Assembly: GCA_033439765.1 (NCBI GenBank) | Contig: JAULSN010000003.1 | Location: 682,001-746,000 of the forward strand | Direction: 5' to 3' | Source: Lasiosphaeria ovina | Lineage: Eukaryota; Ascomycota; Sordariomycetes; Sordariales; Lasiosphaeriaceae | Length of the DNA: 64,000 nucleotides | Shown: positions 9,936 through 19,750 of the stretch, piece after piece | Layout: the number at the start of each line of letters is the position of its first letter | Numbering within the stretch: the stretch's first letter is position 1 | The notes under the pieces: model-generated | Told to the model about the DNA's origin: nothing | The model's input: only the letters and a program-made list of their open reading frames with translations | Database searches by the model: none | Made by a program: the position numbers and the translations under genes

Positions 9936-11925
9936 TTAAATGAGAGGCGCCGATGCGCCATCGCCACGCATATCACTGCCGGCCGAATAGACTCGCTGCC
10001 CGTCGAATGTGGCGTCACGATGGACGCGGATAATCTGACCGCGCCCAAAAAGGGACCGGCTCGCCCCCACGAGGACCTTGACGTCGTGCCCCAACTGCGC
10101 CAAAGCCTGCACAACTTCGTCACTGATCCCTTCCTCTAGGTAAACCGTGCTGTCAACCTTCTTGCTCGGGTCTGTCGACTTCCCGGGAAGACTGACGCCA
10201 ATGCACACGCGCGGGGCGTCGAGTGCAACCTGAGGGTTCATGCCAAAGACCGCCATGTTCAGCAACACCTGGACGTGACCCTGCGGCTGCATCGCGCCAC
10301 CCATGACACCGAGCACAGTATGCAGGCTACCATCGCCGGCGTTGGTCACCAGCGCCGGTATGATGGTGTTGTACGGTCTTTTGCCAGGCGCATATGCGTT
10401 CGGGTGCTCGTGATTGAGATGAAAGCCGGCTCCTCGGTTCTGCAGCACGAAACCTACGCCAGGAGGGATAATGCGGCTGCCAAACGTGTCGGCCACGCTG
10501 TTCACAAACGAGCACGCATTTCCCTCCGGATCCGTGACGGCAAGATAAATAGTGTCGCTGGTCTTGTGCACGGGCGAGCCAGGACTCAATGCCACAGAGG
10601 CTCTGTCGGGTTGAAACAACGAGGCTCGTTCGGCGAGATACTCATCAGAGATCAACGACAGCGGGTCGATATCGGTTGCCTGGGGATCGGTAATGAACCA
10701 GGAGCCGTCCGCAAAGGCTATCTTTAAGGACTCGACAAGGGCGTGGAGATACCTGGTCTGAGTAAGAACGGGGCCGGAGCTATTGCTTTGCGTCTCTGTC
10801 GGGTCACTTACACAGCCGAGTTGTGGTCTTGCTGGCCAAACTTTGGGATCTTGCCCCCCTTTTCCAATGCCTGCAGGATTCCAAGTGTGATCTGAGCAAC
10901 AATGCCCTGCCCATTCGGCGCGTGCTCCCAGAGTTCGATTGCTTTGTCGTCCTGAGAGCCATCCTTCCGAAATGCCTGCGGCTGGAGACGAAGCGAGATG
11001 GGCTCGGTGATATCACTCCCGAGCCTTCCATGATCTTTGAGATCGTCCAATGTCAAATATCCACCGATACTGCTGGTGGCCTGGACAATCGCTTCGGCGA
11101 CAGGGCCTTCATAGAAGCCCCCCTTTCCGTGCTCCGCAAGCCGTCGAAAGGTACCAGCCAGGAGCTCATTCTTGTAGAGCTCTCCAGGTCGAGGCGCTCT
11201 GTGGCCCAGTGGCGCTGCTGGGTCCTTCTTCAATAGATCTATCCCATTCGGTTTGCCCCGGAGTTCATCCTCTGTCGCTGCCCACTTGACACTACCAGTT
11301 AGCAGTGTATCCTCTCAGTGGAACCACGCGGCAACTCACATGGTAGCTACTTATTTCACTGATGGGACAGCCGTTCTCGGCAAGATCAATGGCGGGAGCA
11401 AGCACTTGTTCCAACGACAAGACACCAGAGCCGAAACGGCTGACAATGTCAACCCATGCGGCAGCAGCGCCAGGAACCGTCACCGAGAGGGCTGAGGTCG
11501 TGGGGATGGTTCCGTAAATACGGTCAACGACGTTGAGGTCGCAACAGATGTCATCAAGCGTCGCCTTTGCTGCTGAGCGTCCGGAACCGTTGAGAGCGTG
11601 CACCTTCTTGTTCTTGGCATCGTAGAACAGGGCAAAGGCATCTCCCCCTATCCCGGTCATGGCAGGATCGACAAGATTCAGAACAGCTGCGGCTGCAACA
11701 GCAGCATCCTAATCGGCGTTAGGATGGATGCCCAGCGCCACATGCATGGGGAGAACTTGCCGCCGCGTTGCCTCCATCGCGAAGGATTTTTAGGCCAGCC
11801 TCATTTGCCAAAGGCGAAATCGTGCTTACGATTCCCTTTGCACTATGGACGACACTCCGTCTGCTCGGAAAGGCGCTAAAACTATCACCGCCGTAAACGA
11901 AGGGCCCAAAGGTTGGTTCGGACAT
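9936..11925 (-). CDS. Gamma-glutamyltranspeptidase-like Ntn hydrolase
   Basis: Four exons: 11925-11761, 11708-11340, 11284-10812 and 10752-9936, giving 607 aa with all phases consistent. Introns are 52, 55 and 59 bp; the first is a GC-AG intron and the second ends in CAAG. The family cleaves gamma-glutamyl bonds (glutathione and conjugates) after self-processing at a Thr. Seen here: SAKGIVSTISPLANEAGLKI, DAAVAAAAVLNLVDPAMTGI with GGDAF, WEHAPNGQGIVAQITLGIL, HNSAVYLHALVESLKIAFAD across the last junction, and SDTIYLAVTDPEGNACSFVN, where Thr about 403 is the likely nucleophile. VLGVMGGAMQPQGHVQVLLN near the end is the classic C-terminal motif. There is no signal peptide, so this is probably an intracellular form of the GGT-like/acylase branch. 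Other ATGs upstream are not needed. Confidence 0.88.
11709..11760 (-). other. Predicted GC-AG intron in the GGT gene
   Basis: On the minus strand the donor reads GCAAGT directly after GGC AAC GCG GCG; the branch is tcctaac and the acceptor gattag. Removal joins RDGGNAA to DAAVAAAA, the conserved DGGNAxDAAVA motif, in phase 0. No GT donor nearby gives this join. GCAAGT is the usual GC-donor context. Confidence 0.75.
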
Positions 11926-12316
11926 TTCGGGTTTAGACGAAACAAAGCCGGATTGAAGACGTAACGAGCAACTTCGAAAAATACAACAAGGATAGTAAAT
12001 AATGCATTTGGGTTTATGGCCGAGAAAGGTGCCCGATGACCGGGCGGCGATCGGCTCCCGTGACCCAGGTGCGATGCCGTGATCTGGGGCTAATTGGCTC
12101 CAGAGCCCGACCATCGGCTTGGGCATCAATCCAGTCCCCCAGTGCGCGTCTGCATGTGAAAATGACGAGTTTAACGAACCCAGAGATATAGAAATGGTAT
12201 CATGACATCCACGCAAGTTGGTGTCTCTCGTCAATAATGATGGGCGAGAATGTACCGCGGCGACGAGACATCGAATTTTGCGTCAGCCAACAGCTTGGCG
12301 ACGAGAATCAGTCACC
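11926..12316. other. Intergenic, nothing recognised
   Basis: GGT promoter region and 3' flank of the 12317 gene. The open frame running upstream of the GGT ATG is not family-like. Confidence 0.5.
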
Positions 12317-13226
12317 TCAGTCGGCAGATATTTGTATGTCCCCCACGCCGCCGCCCTCTCCAAGCGTCTCGCCGAGCTTGACAAGAGTCTTCTCGTAGAC
12401 CCGCGCCACATCCATCTCAAGGCGCTCGACGTCGTCGTCGTCGTTGTCGTCATTGTCCCAGGCATTGCTATCACTTGGCCGTCCGGGCCCGTCCGGTCCA
12501 CTATCGGTCTCTTCAGCCCCAGGGCTATGGTCGGTCTCTCTTCCATCCTCATAATTGTCCTCGTCCTCGTCTCCAGGCCCCTGGCTCATGGCATGCACTA
12601 CCAAGACACGAGTCTGCTGGACTAGACTCCTGCAACGAACCATATCTGTCCGGGACATCCCAGCTCGAAGGCCATTCTCGAAGCCCGGAAGGGTTTCTTT
12701 GGTATCGAAATCTTCGCCGGAGAGCAGACTAGCAAAGCAGTGGTCAAGCTTGCGCAAAAGCGAAAAGGTGGCTTTCGGTGAAGCAGAGAAGGCTGCGACC
12801 CAGGTGTTGAACTCGCCCGCGACGTTTAGGAGGTAGGGAATCTGGAGGCTGGCTGGGCAGGGGTCAGCTAGCAAGAATTGGCATGGATCAGAAACACTCA
12901 CGGGTTCCCGACAGCCAAATCACGTTGACAAGGTCTTCGACATCTTTGCACAGCTCGGCCATGGACTTGTAACCCTTGAACTCGTCGCTGCCTACTGCGA
13001 CGACGCCGGATTTCTTGGCGAATCGGCGACTGATGTGCATCATGCGGTCCGTGACGAAATGGCGCACCATGTCTTCTTTCGCGGAACCGGGACGGAGAGC
13101 GCGGCCGCGCGGATGCGGAAGGCCCGAGATAGACCTCGTCGGTGCTGTACTGGGTGCTGGCGACGGCAGGGCGTCAACCACAAACCCTCCTGCGCCAGTC
13201 GCGGGGGTTCCAACTCGGTCAGCCAT
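12317..13226 (-). CDS. Conserved fungal protein of the 'dmc1-like' annotation group
   Basis: Two exons, 13226-12902 and 12852-12317, joined across a 49-bp intron (gtgagt...cccag) to give 286 aa. The join restores WLSGTPSLQIPYLLN. Conserved blocks: DEFKGYKSMAELCKDVEDLV, the Trp-containing SGTPSLQIPYLL, SPKATFSLLRKLDHCFASLL, LPGFENG, TDMVRCRSLVQQTRVLVVHA, then an acidic Asp/Glu/Asn tract and DVARVYEKTLVKLGETLGEG. This matches a Pezizomycotina family that automated annotation often calls meiotic recombination protein DMC1. No RecA fold, Walker A or Walker B is visible, so that label is not supported. Role unknown. Confidence 0.7.
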
Positions 13227-13648
13227 TTTCGGATTTGTGAATGTGGAAACTCTTCAATCGGTCAACGATACATTGCATGGTCAACCAGGTTGAGAAATGG
13301 TGGTCAATTGCGCCTGGGCGTCGTTAACGTGAGCGTAAGCCGAAGCGGAAAAGAATCAATCGCCTGTTGCCTGAACTTTTAGACAGCAGCCATCTTCTTT
13401 CAACTCGGAGCTTGCTAGGTGCTCTTTCCCACCCGCTAGAAGCTGCATCAATGGCGGGGTGATGTCACGGGCTCTTCATGACGCTTCTAGCCGAAAGTGG
13501 AAACGGCCCCACTCTTTATTTCAGCGAGATCCTCTCTTCAGCACGCGCAATCCACTAGGCTAGAATTTTCCAGCTCGCTCGTCACCCATAAAAAGCTGTC
13601 CAAACCACCACCGCAAACCAACAAACGAGAACCGACCAGCACGCAACA
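13227..13648. promoter_or_regulatory. Divergent promoter region
   Basis: The 422-bp gap separates two divergent starts (13226 minus, 13649 plus) and must carry both promoters. A (C)AAAC/ACC-rich leader (accaccgcaaaccaacaaacg) precedes the ATG at 13649, typical of fungal 5' UTRs. No factor site is claimed. Confidence 0.5.
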
Positions 13649-13979
13649 ATGCCTTCCACGCGCGTCGTTGTCGAGAGCCAGGGCGGAGCCCCGCGTCACA
13701 GAGTCTCAAACTCCAAGGGCTTCATTGCGTCGACCTACCAGACGCTCACGTCGGAAGAGAATGCCTCTGTTGTCCGGAGCGTCGCCTTCTTCGGGGTTAG
13801 TTGCGCCGACTGCCATCTGTTCTCTGTTTACCAGGAGCTCATTCTCATACTAACGCTCTTGCAGGTTGCTGTCACCTTCCTCGCGAGCTCGTGGTCCGAA
13901 CTTCTTGTGTCAGTATCATCCCCTCTACTCGCCCGCCAGCGCCAGCTAGGTCAGCGCGCTAACCTCCAGCAGACAATAA
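13649..13979 (+). CDS. Probable Tom6, small TOM-complex subunit
   Basis: Three exons, 13649-13795, 13865-13908 and 13970-13979, giving 66 aa. Intron 1 (69 bp) has no in-frame stop and hides in a longer open frame. Intron 2 (61 bp) has donor gtcagt, branch gctaacc and acceptor ccag, leaving VRQ and TAA; the alternative acceptor 3 bp on would give VQ. The N-terminus is basic; KGFIASTYQTLTSEENASVV is followed by one C-terminal hydrophobic span, RSVAFFG+VAVTFLASSWSELL. Size, a single tail-side span and the (V/A)AFxxSSxxxLL ending fit fungal Tom6, which stabilises the TOM core in the mitochondrial outer membrane. Identification rests on size and pattern, so another small tail-anchored protein cannot be excluded. 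Confidence 0.6.
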
Positions 13980-15065
13980 ATAATCACCCTGACGTATCCG
14001 TTACGCCCTCTTCGATATCTTGACGATGACTCCGAGTGGCCGTGGCCCGTGTATAACAGCATCTACACCCCGTGTATAATAGCGACTTGATCATTGGGGT
14101 GTTCGGGACGATGGGATTCCTGGCTTCTACCACGAAAGGCGTTGACGGTTGCCCATCTCAATTTAATAGTTTCACAGCCATGGTTCCTGTGTTTATGCGA
14201 TTGGAAGGTTTTTAACCGGATGCCACCGTGTTTGGCGATCTGGTGCTCTCCCCAGACATTCAGGGGCATCGGCTCCGCGATTGATACCCGATCACAACTC
14301 CTCCCCTTTCCCAACCACACCTGGCCGTTCACTCCGAGATTGACCTCCCTCATCCATGGTCTCTTTCATTTTAAGTGCCGAGGAAGATCAATTTTACGTC
14401 CCATTACTCACCACGGCTTTCGTTGGCAATTGCTATGGAAGTCGAGGTCCATATTGAAGGCCGACATTGACCCCAACAAACTGTCAAGTTTGTGCCTCGT
14501 TAGTTATACAGCTAATAATGCTGTCCACTTTGTATTTTTGTCTCGTCTTTCAGGGGCGAACTGCCCTCCCAGAGTGATCGTTTTGTTCGATCATGCGAGA
14601 GTTTTTTGGAAGGAAGCTGGCACATTCTGTTTCGTCATAGGTAGTGCTCCATGACTCCTCCCGTCTCTCCCTCCAAGGGGTCAGACTGACAGTCAGGTCT
14701 CATGGCTACCTCTCTTCTGGACGATAGACGGACGGGCTAATGGGCAGACTAGCACACAATTACAACCGAATTTGATATGCCAGGACAGAGCTTACGTTGT
14801 CCGATGCTTGACCGCCTGCTGGAATGTCCCTGCCTCTCTCGCCTAGCGTCACGCGGCCGTTTGGACTTGCCTCGTCACCTCTACTCCCACCGTGACTAGG
14901 AAGGCTCGTTGCTTCAAGGCTGCTTGAGGCCACAGAGTGCACTCTAGGTCTCGACAGTTCTGCCGAGGCATTCATTCCCAGCATCTCATTTTGTGCTATT
15001 CATTCCCAGCATCTCTTTTTGTGCCATTCCTCCACGCAAAATCCTCCTCCCAAGGCTCGCACACG
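13980..15065. other. Intergenic, nothing recognised apart from a leader repeat
   Basis: A 186-codon plus-strand open frame (14094-14654) has no family-like sequence or codon pattern and is treated as chance. The last part is the promoter and leader of the DUF1996 gene and contains a 28-bp tandem duplication (separate entry). Confidence 0.5.
14971..15026 (+). repeat. 28-bp tandem duplication in a 5' leader
   Basis: Two copies, 14971-14998 and 14999-15026, of ttcattcccagcatctc followed by a T-rich end and ttgtgc; they differ at two positions. The duplication sits 40 bp upstream of the ATG at 15066, so it probably lies in the 5' UTR. Confidence 0.85.
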
Positions 15066-16339
15066 ATGTGGCTCCCAACCACAGTCTTTGGGGCCGTCGC
15101 CTGTGTCATACCTATTGTACATGGCGCCGTGCCGGACTGCGGCCAGCCGCCGTCGGGCTCGCAGGCCTTCTGGGTTCTGGGATGCGCGAAGCCGATTGTC
15201 GTCGAGCGCGCCGACCCCATCGTGGATCCCGGAAAGCCCTCCAACCACGTCCACACCATCATGGGCGGCGATGCCTTCGACTTGGAGATGGACTTCCAGA
15301 AAACGCAGACGTCGACTTGCACCACATGCGGCGTGACCAAGGACCTGTCAAACTACTGGGTTCCCACGGTGTACTTCCTCGCCAACAATGGGAGCTTTCT
15401 CCACGTGAAGCAGGTCGGGGGCATCAACGTTTACTACCAGTCAGTCATTCTTCTTGCAATGCCCATGGCGTGAATGGGTCTCAGGCTTACATGCTTGTCT
15501 CGGATTCACAGGGAGCGAATGGACTGGACAGAATATTGCGCGGGCAAGACACTGCAGCCCTTCCCCCCCGAGTTCCGCATGGTCGCCGGCGACATGACTC
15601 TCCGAAGCTACAACCACACCTCAATGGAGCAGCGGGCTATCGAGTTCATCTGCCTGCCCGACATCGGAAAGACCGGCCTGGCTCCGTTCCCTGGCTTTCC
15701 CAACCGCACATGCAACGGCGGTCTGCAGCTCCGCGTCCGCTTCCCGTCGTGCTGGGACGGCAAGAACGCCGACTGGAAGGACCACCGGAGCCACATGGCC
15801 TACCCGTCGGGACTTGATAACGGATTCTGCCCCGACACCCACCCCGTCCGAGTCCCGTCGCTCTTGTACGAGAGCACCTGGGACGTGGCCGCGTTCAACC
15901 ACCTGCGGGAGCCCGGAGACCAGCCTTTTGTCTTGTCTCAGGGGTACGTGTCGACATGAACCTCTCTTGATACGCACATGTGCCTCCTTTTGTGGCTGCT
16001 GGCTGACGGGTGTCAATGGTTTCTTCGCATAGCGATCCCACGGGGTACGGGTATCACGGCGATTTCTTGAACGGATGGGACACTGAACTCTTAGAGAAGG
16101 CGATCCGCGACCCGTCGTGCGGAAATAGCAGCGGCGGACACATCAACTTCTGCAAGACGTTCCAGCCCTTCTTCCAGAACAACACGCTGCAGAACTTGTG
16201 CCCATCCATTCCGTCGAGGGTGAAAGAGCCAGTCTTTGACGCCCTCCCGACCCTCCCCGGATGCAATCCGCTTCAGTTCGGGCCTCAGAATGCCATCATC
16301 TATCCGTGCGATAACGACACCGCCCCCCGGCCGACTTGA
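15066..16339 (+). CDS. Secreted DUF1996 protein
   Basis: Three exons, 15066-15439, 15512-15943 and 16033-16339, giving 370 aa; introns of 72 bp (gtcagt...cacag) and 89 bp (gtacgt...catag). The N-terminus MWLPTTVFGAVACVIPIVHG is a signal peptide. The body follows the DUF1996 pattern: FWVLGCAKPIVVERADPIVD, PGKPSNHVHTIMGGDAF, TCTTCGVTKDLSNYWVPTVY, NVYYQERMDWTEYC across junction 1, FPPEFRMVAGDMTLR, VRFPSCWDGKNADWKDHRSH with MAYPSG, and QGDPTGYGYHGDFLNGWDTE across junction 2. Conserved His/Asp and paired Cys suggest a disulfide-bonded extracellular enzyme or wall protein. The biochemical role of the family is not established. The final ~60 residues are Cys-containing and variable. Confidence 0.87.
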
Positions 16340-16814
16340 TCCCTTCGTGTACCAGGTCTCGGGAATCCTTTTACGGTTGAAATTTCTGAAAGGGCAGCGG
16401 AGTTCGGCCCCAATGGTGTGACTGGCTGTGACCGCGATCGCATCACCAAGCCGCCGGCAACAGACAATTAGATAGCAGCGGTAGAAAGTATGAGTTCCTC
16501 CCTTAGTGGTACCGTAATACAACTAAACACTATTCCTTGTCCCTTTGTCGCCATCCAGCAACAATGGCCTTTGTGTGACTTGTCATCGGCCAGTACGTAT
16601 ACTGAGACGGGAGCGACTACGACACAGAATGAACAATGAACAACAAGGAGTTGTCCGTTCTGTGTCTGTAGCCTCCAGCGCCTATTAGAATAACACAGCT
16701 GTATTCGTTTCCCAACAACAAACTCTCACGAACACAAACATAAGAAACAGGCAACCGTCACCAGATACCCCTATAAATCCCGACAAGTTCTCACTCATTT
16801 ACAAACTATTGATC
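16340..16814. other. Intergenic, nothing recognised
   Basis: 3' flank of the DUF1996 gene and possible leader of the 16815 frame. No gene or repeat recognised. Confidence 0.5.
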
Positions 16815-17441
16815 ATGCCTACAGTCTCACTGTCCTCGTCAGTCGATTCCTCATCGCTCCACTCCTCGTCCGCAAAGTCATCCGTCTCCTCACTATCACT
16901 AGAGTCCGAACTGGCGAACCCGTATGCTATGATCGTGGCCAGCAGCGCTGTGTCAACCACGACTGCCCCAACCGCTTCGGCCGTCTCTGACGCCACGACG
17001 GCCAAGACAGCCACCACTGCAACGGCCACCACCACCACCACCACTACCGCCTCTACTAAAGGTAAGTCCTGCCGACACAGCAAATTGTCGTCCCGCGCGA
17101 ACAACAACAGCAACAAGGAAATGCAGCTCGTGCGCGAGAAGCGCGGCACGGCGAGCGCGAACGGCTCGGCCAAGTCGGGGCGGAGCAAGAGCAGCAGCGG
17201 CAGCGGCAGCGGCAGCGGCAGCAGCAGCAGCGGCGGCGGCGGTGGGCGCCCGAACTCGCTAATGATGTGGCTCGCCGGCGCCCAGGGGGCCGGCAAGTAC
17301 AGCCTCGAGCTGGTGTCGGAGAAGCGCAAGCATAGAAGCAAGAAGGATTCTTCGGTCGCAGCAAAGGTAGGTGATTCCGATGATAAGGATACAGAGAAGG
17401 AGAAGAAGGATGCCAAGCACGGTCCATGCAAGACTTACTGA
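16815..17441 (+). CDS. Low-complexity Ser/Thr/Lys-rich hypothetical protein
   Basis: 208-codon frame from the ATG at 16815. It is built of simple stretches: a Ser-rich N-terminus, a Thr/Ala run around residues 60-85 over an (ACC)n microsatellite, Ser-Gly then poly-Gly around 155-170, and a Lys-rich C-terminus (KDTEKEKKDAKHG). No domain, signal or membrane segment. The opposite strand is also open over nearly the same span, as expected for simple repeats, so coding status is doubtful. Possible introns (gtaagt at 17061) cannot be judged. Function unknown. Confidence 0.3.
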   Translation: MPTVSLSSSVDSSSLHSSSAKSSVSSLSLESELANPYAMIVASSAVSTTTAPTASAVSDATTAKTATTATATTTTTTTASTKGKSCRHSKLSSRANNNSNKEMQLVREKRGTASANGSAKSGRSKSSSGSGSGSGSSSSGGGGGRPNSLMMWLAGAQGAGKYSLELVSEKRKHRSKKDSSVAAKVGDSDDKDTEKEKKDAKHGPCKTY

Positions 17442-18217
17442 AGCGTTTCATAATAGCTGCTCGGGCTGCTCTGCGGGCGGTGATCTTTCACTGCCGCCGC
17501 TGCGAAGTAGCAGAGAGGTCGCATTAGACGGTGTCACCATGTTGGCACTGGCATGCAGCCAGACCACTCAAGGAAGACCACAAGTATTTGTGCGGTGCAG
17601 GTGGTGCACACCTTGGAGAGTACATGGTAGAGAATTAGAGCGTCTGCACAGCACATACATACTGCAGGGTAGTTGTTCAACAGCAAAAGAATGGTTAATA
17701 TTGGAGTCATTTTACGAATATAATGTAAATAAAATGTAGATTGTGAAGGTGAATGTGAAGGACGTATGTACATGTAAGATTGGCTTGTGAAAGGACACAA
17801 AGAACACCCGTAGAATGTGACCTCGATATCCGAGATCATGAGTAACAAAGGGGCCACACTCACGATGAGTGACATGATCGCATCCATCACTTATCGGCGG
17901 TGTTTTATACGGTTTCACAGATATCTGTCCAGCTAAGTTGTACCACTCGAGGGCCGGCGTCACCCAAGCCGCGAGTTCTCGGACGCGGGAAAATGAACCG
18001 AGATTTGAGTTGCTGTCCCGTAATAGTGGGAGCTTTCGCCTGGATTGGACAGTGTATGACGAAAAGGGGCTTCCTTCCGTAGGCCAGTATGGACGAAACT
18101 GACACGAGCACGTGCACATTCAGCAGTCGAGATGCTCAAGATTTCTAGCCCAAAGGCGTTCGATTAAAGGCTTCTCTATGACGCTTTTGACGCCATGAGC
18201 TAAACTGGTCGCCGAGT
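17442..18217. other. Intergenic, nothing recognised
   Basis: AT-richer stretch with only small open frames on both strands. The right end is the 3' flank of the dioxygenase gene. Confidence 0.5.
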
Positions 18218-19750
18218 CTAGTAGTTGCAGATTCCACCGACGTCATCATCGATGGTCCAGGTGCCAGCCAGGCCAGCGACACCAACTTCCTCGGCGGGTA
18301 ATTCAACCCCCTCTTCGGACTTGCCAGCGAAGAAATCGCCTACGCCCTCAGTCTTCACCTGCCGGCTCATGAAACGCCGAGCCCACTCGTCTATCACGGG
18401 CTCGCCTGTCTCGTCGCGCGCCTGCTTCAGAAAGGAGATGAGCGCGGTGCCGCCGGTGCCCTTGAGACTGCTGCTCTTCTTCTCGTCCTGCGGCGTTGCG
18501 CCAGCAGGGCTGCGGGTGTCTAGCGCGATACCCTGTGGCTGGCGTGACACGGTGGAGAGATCGATCTTGCGCCGCGTCGCCTCGGGACTGCGGCTGCGAC
18601 TGCGCGCGCGTACTTCGCGACTGGGTATCACAATGTACCGTGTCACGATGGCGATGTGCTTGTCGCGCAGGTTGCGCAGCATAGCAAGGCACGCATCGTA
18701 AGCCAGGCATAGCGGTCGGTCTTGGCGGTTCTCCTCGACGAACTCGCGAATATTTGCAACCGCTTGGACGTCACCGAGGAAGCGTGCGTGGGGTCCGGGC
18801 ATGTACCGGCGCATCTCCGTAAGGAAATTGTGCTTGGGCGCCGGCGCACGACCTTCGCGCTGGTCGATCTGGTCTGCCAGCCCGCGCTTCTCGCCTGTGG
18901 GGCGATGCTCAATACCGAGCACCACATCAAAGAACTGTATCAAGCTGCTCTGAGCATTGCTGCCACCAGAGTACTGCCGGAACTTTTCTGTGCCGGACCC
19001 GTCTTCGTAAATGACTCCATTCGGCAGCCCAGCCTCGGCCATGTTCTTACTGCCAGCCAGATAGGGGCGAATGCGATGATAGAAGATGATGGGGTCGCAA
19101 CTCTCGTGCATTCGCTGCAGGAGCGTTGTAAGGTCATCAAGCCGCTCGGCAAAGGTGTGCAGGCAACGGGTGACAGTTGGCGCATCGTTATCGCGGGCTG
19201 CGGCGATGGCAGTCAGCATCAGGGGAACGATGGGCGCGCCGCGGGCTTCCATGGCGACAGAGACGAGGTAGAACCATGATTCGTCAGTGGAGCCCGTGAA
19301 CGTGTTGAGAGTTGCGAGGTTCTCGAGGTTGTCAATGTCCTCGTCCATAAACAGCGGCTTGAAGTTCCAGAGGCAGAGGGAGGCATAGGTGGCGACGGGC
19401 GGCACCTCGAGGTGTTGCGACACCTTCAGCAGCGGCACTGCAATGGATGGCGGCAGCCGGTCACTGGGACTATCACCACCCCAGATGTAGCCGTGAGCCA
19501 TGAAGGACAACAGCGAGTAGGCCCTGCGCCATTCTGCGTCATGTTCCAGACCGATGGTGGAGAGCACGGGTAGACGATCGACAACCCCCCGTAGACGCTT
19601 GCTGAGAATGAGGCCCTGAAGGTTAGCCACAACAGCCTCCCATTTGTTGTAGTAAGGGTCCGGGAGTCTCGTCAACGGCAGGACCTGGGGGAGGAAGCCA
19701 TGAGTTGGAGAGATTCCATAGTCGTCCAAGACCGGGATGGGCGGCAGCAT
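18218..19750 (-). CDS. Indoleamine 2,3-dioxygenase
   Basis: Intronless, 510 aa from ATG 19750 (MLPPIPVLDDYGISPTHGFL). Cytosolic haem enzyme that opens the indole ring of L-tryptophan to N-formylkynurenine, feeding kynurenine and NAD synthesis (BNA2/IDO family). Family marks: YGISPTHGFLP, the domain joining helix region RRAYSLLSFMAHGYIWGG, LEVPPVATYASLCLWNF, LQRMHESCDPIIFYHRIRPY, the haem-pocket Ser/Gly loop in GGSNAQSSLIQFFDVVLG, MRRYMPGPHARFL, and LRDKHIAIVTRYIVIPS, where His at about 365 is the expected proximal haem ligand. A C-terminal extension of about 130 residues is basic then Ser-rich, as in many filamentous-fungal paralogues. Several IDO paralogues often coexist in such genomes; which one this is cannot be told. 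Confidence 0.92.
   Translation of the reverse strand: MLPPIPVLDDYGISPTHGFLPQVLPLTRLPDPYYNKWEAVVANLQGLILSKRLRGVVDRLPVLSTIGLEHDAEWRRAYSLLSFMAHGYIWGGDSPSDRLPPSIAVPLLKVSQHLEVPPVATYASLCLWNFKPLFMDEDIDNLENLATLNTFTGSTDESWFYLVSVAMEARGAPIVPLMLTAIAAARDNDAPTVTRCLHTFAERLDDLTTLLQRMHESCDPIIFYHRIRPYLAGSKNMAEAGLPNGVIYEDGSGTEKFRQYSGGSNAQSSLIQFFDVVLGIEHRPTGEKRGLADQIDQREGRAPAPKHNFLTEMRRYMPGPHARFLGDVQAVANIREFVEENRQDRPLCLAYDACLAMLRNLRDKHIAIVTRYIVIPSREVRARSRSRSPEATRRKIDLSTVSRQPQGIALDTRSPAGATPQDEKKSSSLKGTGGTALISFLKQARDETGEPVIDEWARRFMSRQVKTEGVGDFFAGKSEEGVELPAEEVGVAGLAGTWTIDDDVGGICNY

Noticed and set aside
14094..14654. 186-codon plus-strand frame between Tom6 and the DUF1996 gene
   Set aside because: No conserved pattern, poor start context and non-coding-like composition.
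16799..17431. 210-codon minus-strand frame mirroring the low-complexity gene
   Set aside because: Both strands are open because of microsatellites; the minus version is only Leu/Ser runs.
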